Shown here piece after piece: positions 20,964 to 33,279 of a stretch of 64,000 bases of DNA. The stretch is from Filosporella fistucella (taxonomy: Eukaryota; Ascomycota; Leotiomycetes; Helotiales), in the NCBI GenBank assembly GCA_030077755.1, contig JAQJZZ010000010.1:2666001-2730000 (forward strand). The letters are read 5' to 3'. Every line of letters begins with the position of its first letter. Position 1 is the first letter of the stretch. The translations under genes were made by a program, and so were the position numbers. The notes under the pieces are model-generated. The model was not told where the DNA came from, did no database searches, and saw only the letters and a list, made by a program, of their open reading frames with translations.

Positions 20964-21040
20964 CTGAATTCCGCAGCTTATATTACTCGTCGCATTTCGC
21001 TGCGTTCTTCATCGATGCCAGAACCAAGAGATCCGTTTTT
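20964..21040 (-). rRNA. Partial 5.8S rRNA sequence (pseudogene fragment)
   Basis: The reverse complement of 20991-21035 matches the highly conserved core of fungal 5.8S rRNA (GCATCGATGAAGAACGCAGC, the classic ITS primer site, and CGGATCTCTTGGTTCTGG). The adjoining 20964-20990 aligns without gaps to the following part of 5.8S but with about seven transition-type differences. ITS, 18S and 28S sequence are not seen on either side, so this is an isolated ~77 nt fragment and not a working rDNA unit. Confidence 0.85.
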
Positions 21041-21572
21041 CGTTGACAAACACGGGCATGGATCCGTCACTTGCATCCATGCCTGGGACGAATAGCAGCG
21101 GATATGTGCTCGGAGCATTTATCTCCGAACACAAATCCGCGAAGCAATTACGATATCACCAAACCCAGATTTCAAGAGTTAACAAGTCACTCCACCAACT
21201 AAGAATGGCCAAGACCACCACCCACAAAATCAAGAAAGAGCTCTCAATCTGTCAATCCTTATTTCAGCCTCCCGTCACCTGCGCGTGTAGGAAACGTGGT
21301 TTCAGTGTACTCCACTACGAATAAGTCAGACGTCGTCGGGACTGGTCATCCTGGCATTGCGGACACCAGACATGGAATCCAAACCAAGGATTCAGAGATT
21401 CCAACAGGAGAGCGTAGAGGTGTTAATCAAGATCGAGGAAGTAGAAGATTTCGGAAGGTTAATAATTGAAGTCAACGTCCGACAAGCAAGGTAAATTCAA
21501 AAGCCCGCCCGTGGTGGTGACCGCCAGGCTGGCACCCACCGAACTCATCGACAAGGTCTTCGAACAATTGGT

Positions 21573-21975
21573 CTGTTGGACTACCTGAATAACGAGTCTA
21601 GTCAGTCGGGGTAGTCCAAGAAGCCAACAAACTGTGCTGAAGAGCAGTCATGTATGATTATGGTGTTATGTTTGAGTATAGTGTTGTGTACGATATGGTG
21701 TGTGTAAGATAAGAAGGGTGGATGTTGCACTAAATCCTGATGCAACTTAACGAGCTCGAGGAGCAGCAGTCAGTACCAGAAGCTCAAGGGGAGGGACGAT
21801 GACGGTCTTTCATCAGAATTGATTGGCCTATTAGATCATCTGAATAATGATTCTCGTTGTTTGGGTGGTCTAACAAGCCAAACAATTTTGCTGAAGGGCC
21901 GTCGTGTATGATTATGGTGTTGTGTACGATATGTTGTTGTGTATGAGTATGGTGTTGTGTATGTTTATGGTGTCT
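21573..21975. repeat. Direct duplication (~253 bp apart) with TATGGTGTTGTGTA microrepeats
   Basis: The block starting at about 21573 (ACTACCTGAATAACGAG, AGAAGCCAACAAACTGTGCTG, CATGTATGATTATGGTGTT) recurs from about 21821 (GATCATCTGAATAATGATT, ACAAGCCAAACAATTTTGCT, GTGTATGATTATGGTGTTGT). Both end in iterated TATGGTGTTGTGTA-type units, the second extending to about 21975. Confidence 0.75.
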
Positions 21976-22713
21976 ATACTCTTCGTGCTCGCTGATGGAA
22001 GGCCGTGATATTCAGCTATGCCCAGTTGAAAAAGCTAAAAACGAAGTATGCGCCTCAATTGACGACTTTGAAAATCGTTGGCTCGAGTGAGCATATACTT
22101 CTCTCGTATCGTTTGTGTTGCGTCGAAAATAGTAGAGTTTGCTGGGTTCGGGAGCGAAGGCTCAAGGAGTCTGTGAGTTTGTGCTGGCGGATAGCTTCCT
22201 TGTACTGCCTTTCGAGTATTTAGGAGTAGATACGGTATTGTGGTTCTTTTGGGTGCCGAATATCCAAGTGCTGATGACCTCGGTTTGAGGAAGCGCATTT
22301 GTTTCTTGAATTTCTCTTCTTGAACGGACATAGTTCAGCGATTTTTTTTGGCTTTGATAGCCGAAGAGGCGAAAGAGCTGGGAAGCACGCCTGGTACCTC
22401 CAGTGAACATATTCAACTTTTGTGTCTTGTTGACTTGCTTCGAAGAACTAATGATGTTCTCGGTTCTGGTATTGAATTGTTGAGTTGCAACGTTCTGAAA
22501 AGGCGATGGCATTAGTAGGGTAGGGGAATTTTTCTCTTGTGTCTTCTCTTTCGATAGGCGCTGTATTCTTTTCTTGACAGACGATTGGAGATGCACGAAG
22601 TCCGTGAGGTGAATCCTATGGCCCAAGTGAGTAGATGTCTTGCTAAAGTTTAGCATTGCTATTTGCGGAAGGAGAAGTAGAGGAGGGATGTTTCGTACAA
22701 AAGGAAAACGGGG
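21976..22713. other. Unresolved stretch with one minus-strand ORF
   Basis: An ATG-led 164-codon frame runs on the minus strand from 22656 to 22162 (MLNFSKTSTHLGHRIHLTDF...), basic and serine/glutamine-rich, with no domain and no homology I know. A second overlapping minus frame (22331-22035) is equally featureless. Neither is called as a gene. Confidence 0.35.
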
Positions 22714-23330
22714 ACTTGGAATTCAGACCGGAAGACGTTAGTCATTAGCTTTGGCGGAAGGTGCCATACAAATTGAATGAACTAGGCAGAGGCAACAGTT
22801 ATGCCTTTAGTTTGACTTGGATGGCTATATAAAGAGGGGAATTTGCTCAGAGCGCTAGCAGATAGTCATTTTCTTTTGCGTAAGGAGCCGCACAAAATCA
22901 ATGTCTAATACAGAAGTGAAGGCCGTACATTTCAGACCGGAAGACGTAAGTCATTAACTTTTGCGGAAGGAGCCATACAAATTGAATGATGGGAGCAAAG
23001 AGAAAAGTTTGTGTTTTGAATTTGACTTGAATGGTAATGCAAGAAGAGAATTTGCTCAGGGCGCTTGCAGGTAGCCATTAACTTATGCGGAAAGAGCCGT
23101 ACAAGTTGAATGACTAAAGCAAAAACAAATCTCCTGCTTGAGATCACTTGCGAAGCAGTTCAAAGGAGAGATTCCGTCAAGGGCGCGGCGCTTGCAGATA
23201 TTCATTGACTTTCGCGGAAGGAGCTACATAAGTTGAATGACCAGAGCAGAGACAAAAGCTGCGGTTTGAGTCTGACATGGATCGCAATATAAAGAGGAGA
23301 ATGCTAAGGGGGCTTGCACATATATAGCCA
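22714..23330. repeat. Tandem repeat, ~125 bp units
   Basis: Five units marked by GTCATTAACTTTTGCGGAAG and the following GAGCCATACAAATTGAATGA. Landmarks are at about 22741, 22865, 22950, 23074 and 23201 (spacings 124, 85, 124 and 127). CAGACCGGAAGACGTWAGTC precedes the first and third units only, suggesting a higher-order ~210 bp dimer. Each unit also has TTGCTCAGGGCGCTTGCAG. No frame is conserved. Confidence 0.8.
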
Positions 23331-25823
23331 GGCATGGACAGAATTGCATATAGTCTCTGCTTGGCTTGAGCGTGAAGGCTTTGCTTATATTCTCAGCGGG
23401 CGATGTATAGACGAAGTCATATCTGCAGCAAGGCAAGTTGCTTCGCTATGGGCGTGACTAAGTGTCTGGTGAAAAAAAATTTCATGTCTTCCTTCAACGT
23501 CAAGTGTAAACCCAATTTTGTAGCCTCCCCCTCAAAGAACGCGACGCGACTGAAGACATCTTGTTCCTCTTGACTATCACTCTCTCCTTCCGTTTTTAGG
23601 CAGGCAGCACCCATATCATTCCATTTTGGCACTTGTCTGACTCCTTGAATCAGTATCGCACTTTGCACATCCTGAGTCGCGGTTTCGTTTGGTATGAGGA
23701 TGGAACACTTGGTAGAGACGAGGAAGGCTCTTGATACAGATATTTTTAGACGAGCTGTGTGCACGGACGCTAACGTTAGCGTGTTCTGTCACGGGAATTG
23801 GGGTTTTGTTTCGATGGATTGGGAAATTTCTTTACTTGAGGTGACGTAGGTAGAATTATCTAGGTTATCTTTCTGCAATCCAATTTTCTATCATCCATTC
23901 CGATCTTCATCAATGACAACGATGTGATGAATGCAGAAAAGGGACATAAGCCCTACAGCTAAGTGTCCTTCACATGTCATATCGAATGTCTACCCCACTA
24001 TCTGCGGCCGCTTTACCACTAATCCAACGCTATCCTACCTGATACGCGCCCAGGAAGCCAGCTTACAAGACGAAATGATGCTTATCGCACACGATAAGAA
24101 AGAAGAAATGATAGGTTTCGTCAGCTTTATCCCGCAACACAGTTTAGATCGAGGGTTTTTGTTTGATATATTAGAACGCGCTCGTTTCTTCAATCTTTTG
24201 GACAACTGGATATATTTACATTATTCTTGAGCAATTCGAAGTGGGGAACCGATAGGTAAGTACTCATCTCTCTCAACCATGCGCATTTTGGGGCTGGAGT
24301 GTTTCTAAAGGAATTGGAGAGCAGTGGCTGACCTGTGATACGGTACATACAGATAGCGGTGTGACATCTCTTTCCACATACATATACAAAGCATCACTGG
24401 ACCGGAAAAGAAGACGTACGAAAGGATTCTGTACTGGACAGCCTGTTGCAGTGGTGTCTTACCATACCCATCAGCCTTGGGTCCGAGGATATTCTCGAGT
24501 CTGGACGCCTGCGCTCAGATAGACGGAGAAGAGATACACAGAGTGAAAGAGTTACAGATACGAGGAGAAGAGAGCAAAGCAAGAAAGCAGAAAAAGATAC
24601 AGCGATAAGATGATCGGAATCGCAGCCGCTGGAAATAATCCCCGCAAAAAGAAGGGGCTGAGATACAGCCTAAGCAATGTATGTATCATTTCCCCTTCAT
24701 CGTTTTTGCATGTCTCTGTTATAAGTTCATTTATACACACATGATTGGCGTCTTAAGTAAGATCCAGCAGCACGTGTTGTCTAGCGGTGAGGAACCGGAT
24801 CCACAAGTGCAGATTTCCTGATCCATCGCCCGCTCCCGACTCTCGGCGAAAAGGCAACAGGATCCAGGAACCCGAGGTTTCTGGCCCTGGAGCTTCGGGA
24901 GAAGAAGACTCCTTGTATGGTGCCAATATAAGCTCGTTTTCGTGATAAGACAGAAATTTTCCTATTAGATGTAGGAAGGAGGTTGAGAGAGAGAAAACGC
25001 GATTGGAAGATTTATTCCCATGACCGTTTATTTTACGAGTCTCCTGATATGAACACCTGATTCTAGGGAGTTTGGTTGTTGGTTGTGTTGAGGCGTTGCA
25101 TGCAGGAAGTGTCTTGCAGTGATTCCGTAAAAGATGGGTAATGGGAACAGGAATTGGAGGTTAGAGGTAAGCAGTGGGGGCTAAACCCCCACTGTGGGAA
25201 ATGCCTGCAGCTGACGATGGAAAATAATTTACTGAGAAATGTTGAGAGTTCAACTATACTCTAGCTGTTATTGATTGTAACTATTCCCAAGTACAAAACG
25301 GAAGCACAAGCATATTCAAGCGGAAGATATATGCAAAGATACTTCTGCTTCAGTTTATTGCTTCGCTCGGCTTTGCGATACAGATAGAGGGGCAACTGCG
25401 GGGTATCTCCGGGTAGATCTAATCGATCGTCTTTCGACTCGCTCGCAGGGACCCGAAAAAAGGGAAAGCCAGAGAGAGCGAAGAACATCAATTCCGATCC
25501 ATCAACCTCAATATTCTCCCCTTCGACTTCAAAATCTTCACAACATATACTTTTCGTCCCCAACAACTTCATTTCTGATTCTACATACTCTTCTGCTTCT
25601 CTGCTGCATGCAATCCTCTTGAATCTTTCGAGTAGTTGCGTGTTAACTTCCCGTCGACAACCGCCCGGTTATCACCGCACATAAACTGGGGCATCTTCTC
25701 ACCTCACGCGATCAACTCCCTCAGCATCTCTCCACGTTCTCAGCTCCTCAATTCCTACAGCATCCCCTCAAATCCCCTCATTCTCTCCAACTTCGTTTTT
25801 TGCGTTCTCGTTTAGCTTCCAAG
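23331..25823. other. Intergenic upstream of PFK2/FBP2ase gene
   Basis: No supported gene in 2.5 kb. Weak candidates are a minus frame 23764-23417 without an ATG, a plus frame 23931-24230, and an ATG-led 103-codon minus frame 25572-25261; none has motifs. The last ~250 bases are pyrimidine-rich (many TCTC/CCTC runs), as expected of the leader of the metabolic gene at 25824. Confidence 0.45.
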
Positions 25824-27382
<1,559 letters not shown>

Positions 27383-28509
27383 GCAGACTTGAGCAGACTT
27401 ACTGGCTGATATTGTTGGACTACGTTTCCGTTGCTGCTTATTTTTTGCTTCTGGGAATTATGCGATCAACGGGCCTATCATATGCTTTCCTACCCTTCTG
27501 GGGATATGCATGCATTGCGAAACTCTCTTCTCTTTTTTTGCTTTTTCCACGGGATTTCTTATTCTGTTTGAGTTCTATTACATTTGCATAGGAATTTCCT
27601 CTGGCTACGGATTGCAGATGAAGCCTGGAGGAGATAGAGGTGGAATAAGCATATCGATGCTATCAATGACGTTACGCTGGGAATGGTTGCTGGTTGCATA
27701 GCGGTGGCGTTCTCTAAATATGGCGGGGTTTGGTGTTGCTGGATGGATGGGCTATGCGTGGCATCGATTTGGGATTTGCTGCGTGCATTGACTGGGGTGA
27801 TTGCTAAGTGGTGAGATCTCCGAGTGATAAGGAGAAAGGGGAATGAAAATTGTAGATGGTTATAAAATGTAGACAACCAAAAATGGCATGATAATAATAC
27901 TCTTGTGCAGGTGAACTGTGTATAGGCTAGGTATGTTCTAAGTGTATTGTGTTTAGTTATATTCTTCAATGACTATACAGAGAATTGAGAAGTAAAATAC
28001 GAGACACGTGAATATGGGAGATTGGGAGGGGTATATTTGTCCTAGGAGCAGGTAGAGAATCGCTAATTTTATATAGTATAAGTAAAAGAGGTAGATCGAA
28101 AGGGATTTCAGAGTACTAGAACTGTAAGGTCTTGGATTATACGAATGAATACCCAGATGAAAAGAGAAGATTAAGTATTTAGAAAATATTCCGTAACTTG
28201 AAGGAGATTTGAATCTACTTCAAAGTACGATGCCTCGCTAGAGATGCAGAAATTGAAAAACTATATTACAAAAGAGGTGGAATTAAAGGATCCTTCTAAA
28301 AAGTTAACTGAAATCATCGTTTAAATTTTGCTAAAATCCATAAATGTCCTGCTATGGCTAGGACTTGGAATCTGCATCAAAGTGCTATGCCTAGCTGGAG
28401 ATGCAGAAATTAAATGACTATGTTACAAAATGGATGAAAATCCCCTGAAAAAAAAACTTTTGTTTTGATGAAAAATGCAGAAAAGAAATGGTGACGATGC
28501 TCTCTCCCC
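27383..28509. other. Intergenic with a small direct duplication
   Basis: Convergent 3' flanks of the PFK2/FBP2ase and the zinc-cluster gene. An imperfect ~80 bp segment (GAATCTACTTCAAAGTACGA ... GATGCAGAAATTGAAAAACT) at about 28210 recurs at about 28370 (GAATCTGCATCAAAGTGCTA ... GATGCAGAAATTAAATGACT). No gene is seen. Confidence 0.5.
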
Positions 28510-31008
28510 TCAATCATCCGTAAGATCAATCACCTCACCCCCAAACGCCATCGCAACTCTCCGATTTTGTTCCTCCCTCGCCTTCTTCGTCAGTGGTCCT
28601 CCAAACTCTGCACCCATTTCCGCGAGTCTTTTCTCCTTGCCACTTTTGTGCTGATTTTCCTTCATCTCACTCTCCTTCACTTTATTTTCCTTCTTCACGC
28701 CTCCTCCAACCGCGCCCTTTCTCTTCTCACACACCTTCTTAGGCGTCCTTCCAGCTCCGCTTTCCTTTCCAGCACCTATTCCCTGTTCCATTCTAACCCA
28801 CAGCTCACCAGTAGATGTGAGGAACTGTGCATCTGCTCTCACGCCACTTGGGAACAGCCACTTGTTCTGTTTGATCTCGCGGACCATGGTGTCGAGTACT
28901 TCGTCGCCGCGCCAGAGACCACCTTTGTGGATCTTTTCGCAAAGGGTGTGGCATTCTCTGCATAGAAGGAGTCCACATCCTGTTTGAGTAAGGGTAGAGA
29001 GGTCGGAATCGCCTTTAGTGCAGCAGGTGAAAGTGGCTAGGTTGGGGCATAGGGAGCACCATTTTGCTTCTAAGATGAGCTTTCCTTCTTCGGTATTGCC
29101 ATTCTTGATAGCCTCCTCAGAGCGGTTCCACTCCTCATCATCAAAAACTCTCCAATCGATCTCCTTCTCCTTCAGTGATCGTAGAACATGTTGAGTGCAA
29201 GTCATGATCTGAAGACGGAGAGTAGTGCATATAACACACATTCTACTCCTCTCATAACCCATTTCCGAGAACCCGCCAAAAAGTTCCTCGAAGCCTGAGC
29301 CGTCATTCCAGTAGAATCCTTCGACAACTCGGGGTCCAGATTCATCGGCTAAGCCACAGAGACCGAAGAAAGAATTTTCACACCAGGAACAGGGAGATTT
29401 TTGGAGAGGATCGGGTATGTAGTTGAATGAGATGGGGTGGCAGTAGGAAGTGGTGATGTGGATGTGGGAATAGCCTGCTGTTGTTCCGATGAGCCTGGGG
29501 ATTGTGTCGAAGGACGGGGAGGCGGATGAGATAGCGTGGGAATCGTGAGAAGAGTAGGAAGATAGTGGCGTCTTCTTGTTCTTGCGAAGGAGAGCTTTGC
29601 TTTCTGTTTCCTCGAGTTCTTTGAGCAGCATCTCAGTAGTAGTTCTCTGTGAAAGCGTTCCACTATCTCCAAGTCTTCTTCCTGTAGTTGTACCAGGCTC
29701 CAATAATCCACTTCCCTTTTTTCTTCCTCTCGGCTTAGGGTGAGCGAGGGGATCATTTTCTTGCAAGAGTTTCGGACCAGGAGTAAGTTGAAGAACGAAT
29801 TTACATTCCTCTCCTTTCTTCTTGCACTCTCGACAAGGTCCTTGATCTGTTTTCCCCTTATTGCTGCAGCGTAATTTACCATCACGGCATTGGTTACACG
29901 CAACATATCTTCTTGAGCGAATAGTAGGAGCTGGGTCGACGAACTTTCTCTCAGCGGGAGGACGGGCAAGAACTTCATCATAGCGTCGAGAATAATTGGA
30001 ATCCTTGAGAGGAGCAGCGAAACATGATACCCCCTCGTCCTCGCACTCTTCGCATGTATCTTGCCCTCTTCCACCATCTTTCTTGTAGGAGCAAGGTCTT
30101 CGACGTACTTTGCATCGCTCACAGGACTTCTTTAACTTGGGTGGAACAATGAACTCGCAATCGAAGCCCGCGTCCTCGCATTCGATGCAGGGGTACTCGT
30201 CGCTATGGTCAATGAGACTGCAACGATCGTTTCCAGACTCGAAACATGCTTTACAACCTCTTCGTTGAGGATGACCGATGGTGAGTTGGTCAATGGTAAG
30301 ACCATCTGCTCTGATTTTCTTTCCTGCTCCAGGTTTCTTGGTGTGTCTCCTGGTCTTTCTGCGCTTTGGAGTTCTAAGATCATCATCTGAATCCTCATCC
30401 GCCTCTGAAACTTCGTGCTCCTCCTGGTCTCGGAAAGGACCTGCTGGAATGGATCTCAGGTATTCTCTGCCTGTCTCATTTTCGAATTTGAAAGTGTGGA
30501 TATCGGACAGATAGAATCCACGCCCTGCAATGATCTTGTTCCGCTTCGGTGATTCATCGTCATCTAATTCCACGGGTCTGGATCTCTTTGGCTTGGCGGC
30601 TCTTGGTGGTGCACGAGGAGTACGTCGTTCATTCGGATCATAATCACCGCTCTCGTCTTGATCAAGCCATGCTCCAGAAAGTCCGATGTTTTGTTTTTGA
30701 GCTGCTGCTCTTTTCCTGCTATTCAGGAAGATACCAAGCTCCCGGATATTGGTCTGCTTGCGCTCTGCTGATGTTTCATTTGCATACCTGGCAAAGAACT
30801 CATTCTCCGGATCGTAAATGACGGGTTCATTAAAATTGAGAGCAGCAAAGGGATCTTCATCGTCTGATTGCAATCTATCGTCCGATACTTTATCGTCTGG
30901 GGTTTTGGGTGGACTGTCGGCGGCTGCGACAGTCTGACCCCCGAAAATTGAGGGGAGATGGTTTATACCCCCGTTTCCGGGTTGAGACGATGAATTTGGA
31001 ATGTCCAT
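28510..31008 (-). CDS. Protein with three consecutive Zn(II)2Cys6-like clusters
   Basis: A single-exon nuclear-type protein of 832 residues. The N-terminal ~240 residues are charged and disordered-looking, with basic stretches (PKRSRP, TPKRRKTRRHTKKPGAGKK) that could serve as nuclear localisation signals. Three cysteine clusters follow: residues 252-284 (C-x2-C-x7-C-x10-C-x2-C-x6-C), 296-329 (C-x2-C-x6-C-x12-C-x2-C-x6-C) and 371-402 (C-x2-C-x6-C-x10-C-x2-C-x6-C). The last two fit the Gal4-type consensus exactly. A C-terminal half with further cysteine pairs (SPCSWCE, CVICTTL, CSLCPN, LLLCRECHTLC) resembles a second zinc-binding module. The tail is lysine-rich and ends in GGEVIDLTDD. ATG 31008 is preferred because the frame above it has no better start. 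Probably a chromatin or transcription protein; the target is unknown. Confidence 0.85.
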   Translation of the reverse strand: MDIPNSSSQPGNGGINHLPSIFGGQTVAAADSPPKTPDDKVSDDRLQSDDEDPFAALNFNEPVIYDPENEFFARYANETSAERKQTNIRELGIFLNSRKRAAAQKQNIGLSGAWLDQDESGDYDPNERRTPRAPPRAAKPKRSRPVELDDDESPKRNKIIAGRGFYLSDIHTFKFENETGREYLRSIPAGPFRDQEEHEVSEADEDSDDDLRTPKRRKTRRHTKKPGAGKKIRADGLTIDQLTIGHPQRRGCKACFESGNDRCSLIDHSDEYPCIECEDAGFDCEFIVPPKLKKSCERCKVRRRPCSYKKDGGRGQDTCEECEDEGVSCFAAPLKDSNYSRRYDEVLARPPAERKFVDPAPTIRSRRYVACNQCRDGKLRCSNKGKTDQGPCRECKKKGEECKFVLQLTPGPKLLQENDPLAHPKPRGRKKGSGLLEPGTTTGRRLGDSGTLSQRTTTEMLLKELEETESKALLRKNKKTPLSSYSSHDSHAISSASPSFDTIPRLIGTTAGYSHIHITTSYCHPISFNYIPDPLQKSPCSWCENSFFGLCGLADESGPRVVEGFYWNDGSGFEELFGGFSEMGYERSRMCVICTTLRLQIMTCTQHVLRSLKEKEIDWRVFDDEEWNRSEEAIKNGNTEEGKLILEAKWCSLCPNLATFTCCTKGDSDLSTLTQTGCGLLLCRECHTLCEKIHKGGLWRGDEVLDTMVREIKQNKWLFPSGVRADAQFLTSTGELWVRMEQGIGAGKESGAGRTPKKVCEKRKGAVGGGVKKENKVKESEMKENQHKSGKEKRLAEMGAEFGGPLTKKAREEQNRRVAMAFGGEVIDLTDD

Positions 31009-31559
31009 GGTGACGATGACGATTTGGTATAATGAGTTATTGAGCTGGAATTCATTGAAAGTGTCAGCTAGTTGAGAGATACCCAAGAAACTAAGGATAA
31101 TGTCGATGAAAAAAGGAGCTGTAAAGCGGAACGGACAATGCGCATAATAAGACAGGTTAGCAATATGCTATTCATTATTGTAATGAAAAAAGTACCTCCA
31201 CAATTTAATATGTCGGGTGCATATCGAGTATTCAGAATTCAAGAGGAAAGGAGTAATAAATATGGAAAATCCAGAGTCTCTTGCAATCATTGATTGCAAG
31301 CAGTAAGCATGAAATGAAATTGGGCTTGGAAAAGTAGACTTGTAATTCATTGACCGTCCGCCAAAGCCCGGACGAAATTTTGTTGTCATCCGAGAGATGG
31401 CTGCTCAGAAAATTGTGTTTTGAGCAATGAAAATAGCAATGCCACCCACCAGGAGTTTAGCAGCATTGGAGTTGCTAAACTTTCAATAAAGGGAAAAGGA
31501 TAAAAGAAATGTATGTCAAACCCACGTCGAATCTGGAGGTCCCATTCGTTCCAACACAT
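31009..31559. other. Intergenic, promoter of the zinc-cluster gene
   Basis: No gene is seen. A+T-rich upstream flank leading into a repeat block. Confidence 0.4.
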
Positions 31560-32110
31560 TCTTGCTGAAAAGACTATATAATTCTGCCGCTTGCACAGAA
31601 TCATAAACAAGGGATCCATGTGAAGTCTTGCCACACGAATAATGAATGATATGAGGCTCATTCTAGTACGTTTGTGTTGAAAAACGTGTATTATTCTGCC
31701 ACTCGAACAGAGTCATAGACAGGAAAGCTATCTGAAGTCTTGCCACCCGAAGATCTAATGATATGAGCCTCCTTTCAATAAGTTTGTGTTGAAAAGAGTG
31801 TGTAATTCTGCCGCTTGAACCGAATCATAAATGAGAGAGATATATGAAGTCTTCCTACTCGAAGAATTAATGACATAAAGCCCCATTAAATACGTTTATA
31901 TCGAAAATAGTGCATGATTCTGCCGCTTGAATAAAACCATGAACCAGAGACTTTGTGATAGTCTCGCCGTTTGGATAATTGACGCCATTAAATGTTCGCC
32001 TTATTCTTTTCAATACGTTTGTGTTGAAAAGAGTGTATGATTCTACCGCTTGAAAAGAATCATAACCAAGAGTGCCATACGATAATCTTGCCACTCGAAG
32101 AATTATCGAT
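31560..32110. repeat. Tandem repeat, five ~112 bp units
   Basis: Units are marked by ATTCTGCCGCTTGAACAGAA at about 31581, 31693, 31805, 31917 and 32040, so four are within 1 bp of 112 bp and the last has an insertion. Other constant parts are AAGTCTTGCCACTCGAAGAA, TTAATGATATGAGGCTC and TACGTTTGTGTTGAAAA. The regular period despite ~20-25 % divergence suggests an old array kept in register. No conserved frame. Confidence 0.85.
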
Positions 32111-33049
32111 ATGATTTGTTCGGGTGATATATGAAGAGAACGGGAGAGGCGGTTCCTGATACAAGACAGTATCTCTCTGAGCACCAAATAATGTCGAAGG
32201 TACAAATATAGTACCGGCTGAAAAATTTGAGGTGTAACTCACGGAAAGTAGGCTGAGTTGCGGGAGATGTGCTCATTGTACCTTTTTCCCCTTGGGTAAG
32301 GACACGAAACATAATGAGTTGGGAATTTCATGAAAGAAAGAACTTATCTGTGGTGCTAAGGTAAAAGATATCTCTGGTATTAATGCAACATTAATACCAG
32401 AAGCGTTCATGCAGGGATCTGATGAAAGAAAAGATTGAAATAGATGGTAGACCAGTAACAGGTCCAGGTGGTACAGAAAGGAAATATTTCTGCGGGGATG
32501 TGTGAGGGCAGGATTTATGAGCCCAGTACGAATCTGCAACAGGAAAGGAATGTTTTCGCAACGCCGCATGGAAATAAGAGTTGCGAGCGCGGCAAAGAAT
32601 TTGGAACCTACCTGCACGGGGTGTATGGATATGCGTGGAATCGACAGTTCGGTGAAAATGAAAATCGTAAATGTTGGGTCCTACCGGCCCGTGGAAGAAG
32701 CAAATCACGATCTGTGGTTTGGGTTCAGGTGAGGTTTGACGGACGCAAGCTAACCCAGATTGTGTGTCCACAGGAAATGCTATGAGATAGTTAGTAACCA
32801 TTGTATGAAAGAAGAGAAAGAGTGGCGAGTGGAAGATGACTTAGTCCGGGGGTGTGAAAACGGGAACTATATATCTCAGAAATAATAGAAACATCTGCAA
32901 GTAGTGCTCAATGAAAGCGTACTTGTCGAACATGACAAAAAGAAGTCTTTACAGCTAATGCTTGATAGGCGGAGCAATGCTGATAAGGAGATCCGAGATA
33001 GCAGGCGTGTTCCAATACGAAAGTGACGATCGTACTTGTAGAACTCTAG
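32111..33049. other. Intergenic, no supported gene
   Basis: Overlapping frames on both strands (32391-32801 minus, 32468-32785 plus) share the same DNA and have no motifs; neither is called. Confidence 0.4.
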
Positions 33050-33145
33050 GTAAGTCACTCAGGAACCTTGTGACTGACAGTCGTGAAGATCGAACTCCGT
33101 GTAAGTCATCCAGGAATCTGATGACTAATAGTCGTGGAGATAGTG
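33050..33145. repeat. Short tandem duplication, 53 bp
   Basis: GTAAGTCACTCAGGAACCTT at 33050 is repeated as GTAAGTCATCCAGGAATCTG at 33103. Each is followed by GTGACTGACAGTCGTGAAGA or GATGACTAATAGTCGTGGAG. Confidence 0.75.
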
Positions 33146-33279
33146 CTCAAGAGGAGGTCTGTAGTGCCTAGTATATGGCCAAGACCCTTCGGACTTCTTA
33201 TTGATGTGTGTAGTGATGCTACACAAGTCGTATGAAGCTGGCGCGTCACGAAGTGTGAAACCGGGCTGGTTGAAATTGG

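Noticed and set aside
22162..22656. 164-codon ATG-led minus-strand ORF as a gene
   Set aside because: Composition is basic and S/Q/T-rich without domain, a second overlapping frame is equally open, and the area is flanked by satellites.
23417..23764. 115-codon minus-strand frame with some protein-like segments
   Set aside because: It lacks an ATG at its head, and no upstream exon or family could be found; left as unannotated sequence.
14935..25000. Intact transposable element in the repeat-rich stretch
   Set aside because: No reverse transcriptase, integrase, transposase or terminal repeat pair was recognised; only arrays, gene fragments and a short inverted repeat are visible.
32391..32801. 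136-codon minus-strand frame
   Set aside because: It overlaps an equally long plus-strand frame on the same DNA, has no motifs, and lies between repeat arrays.
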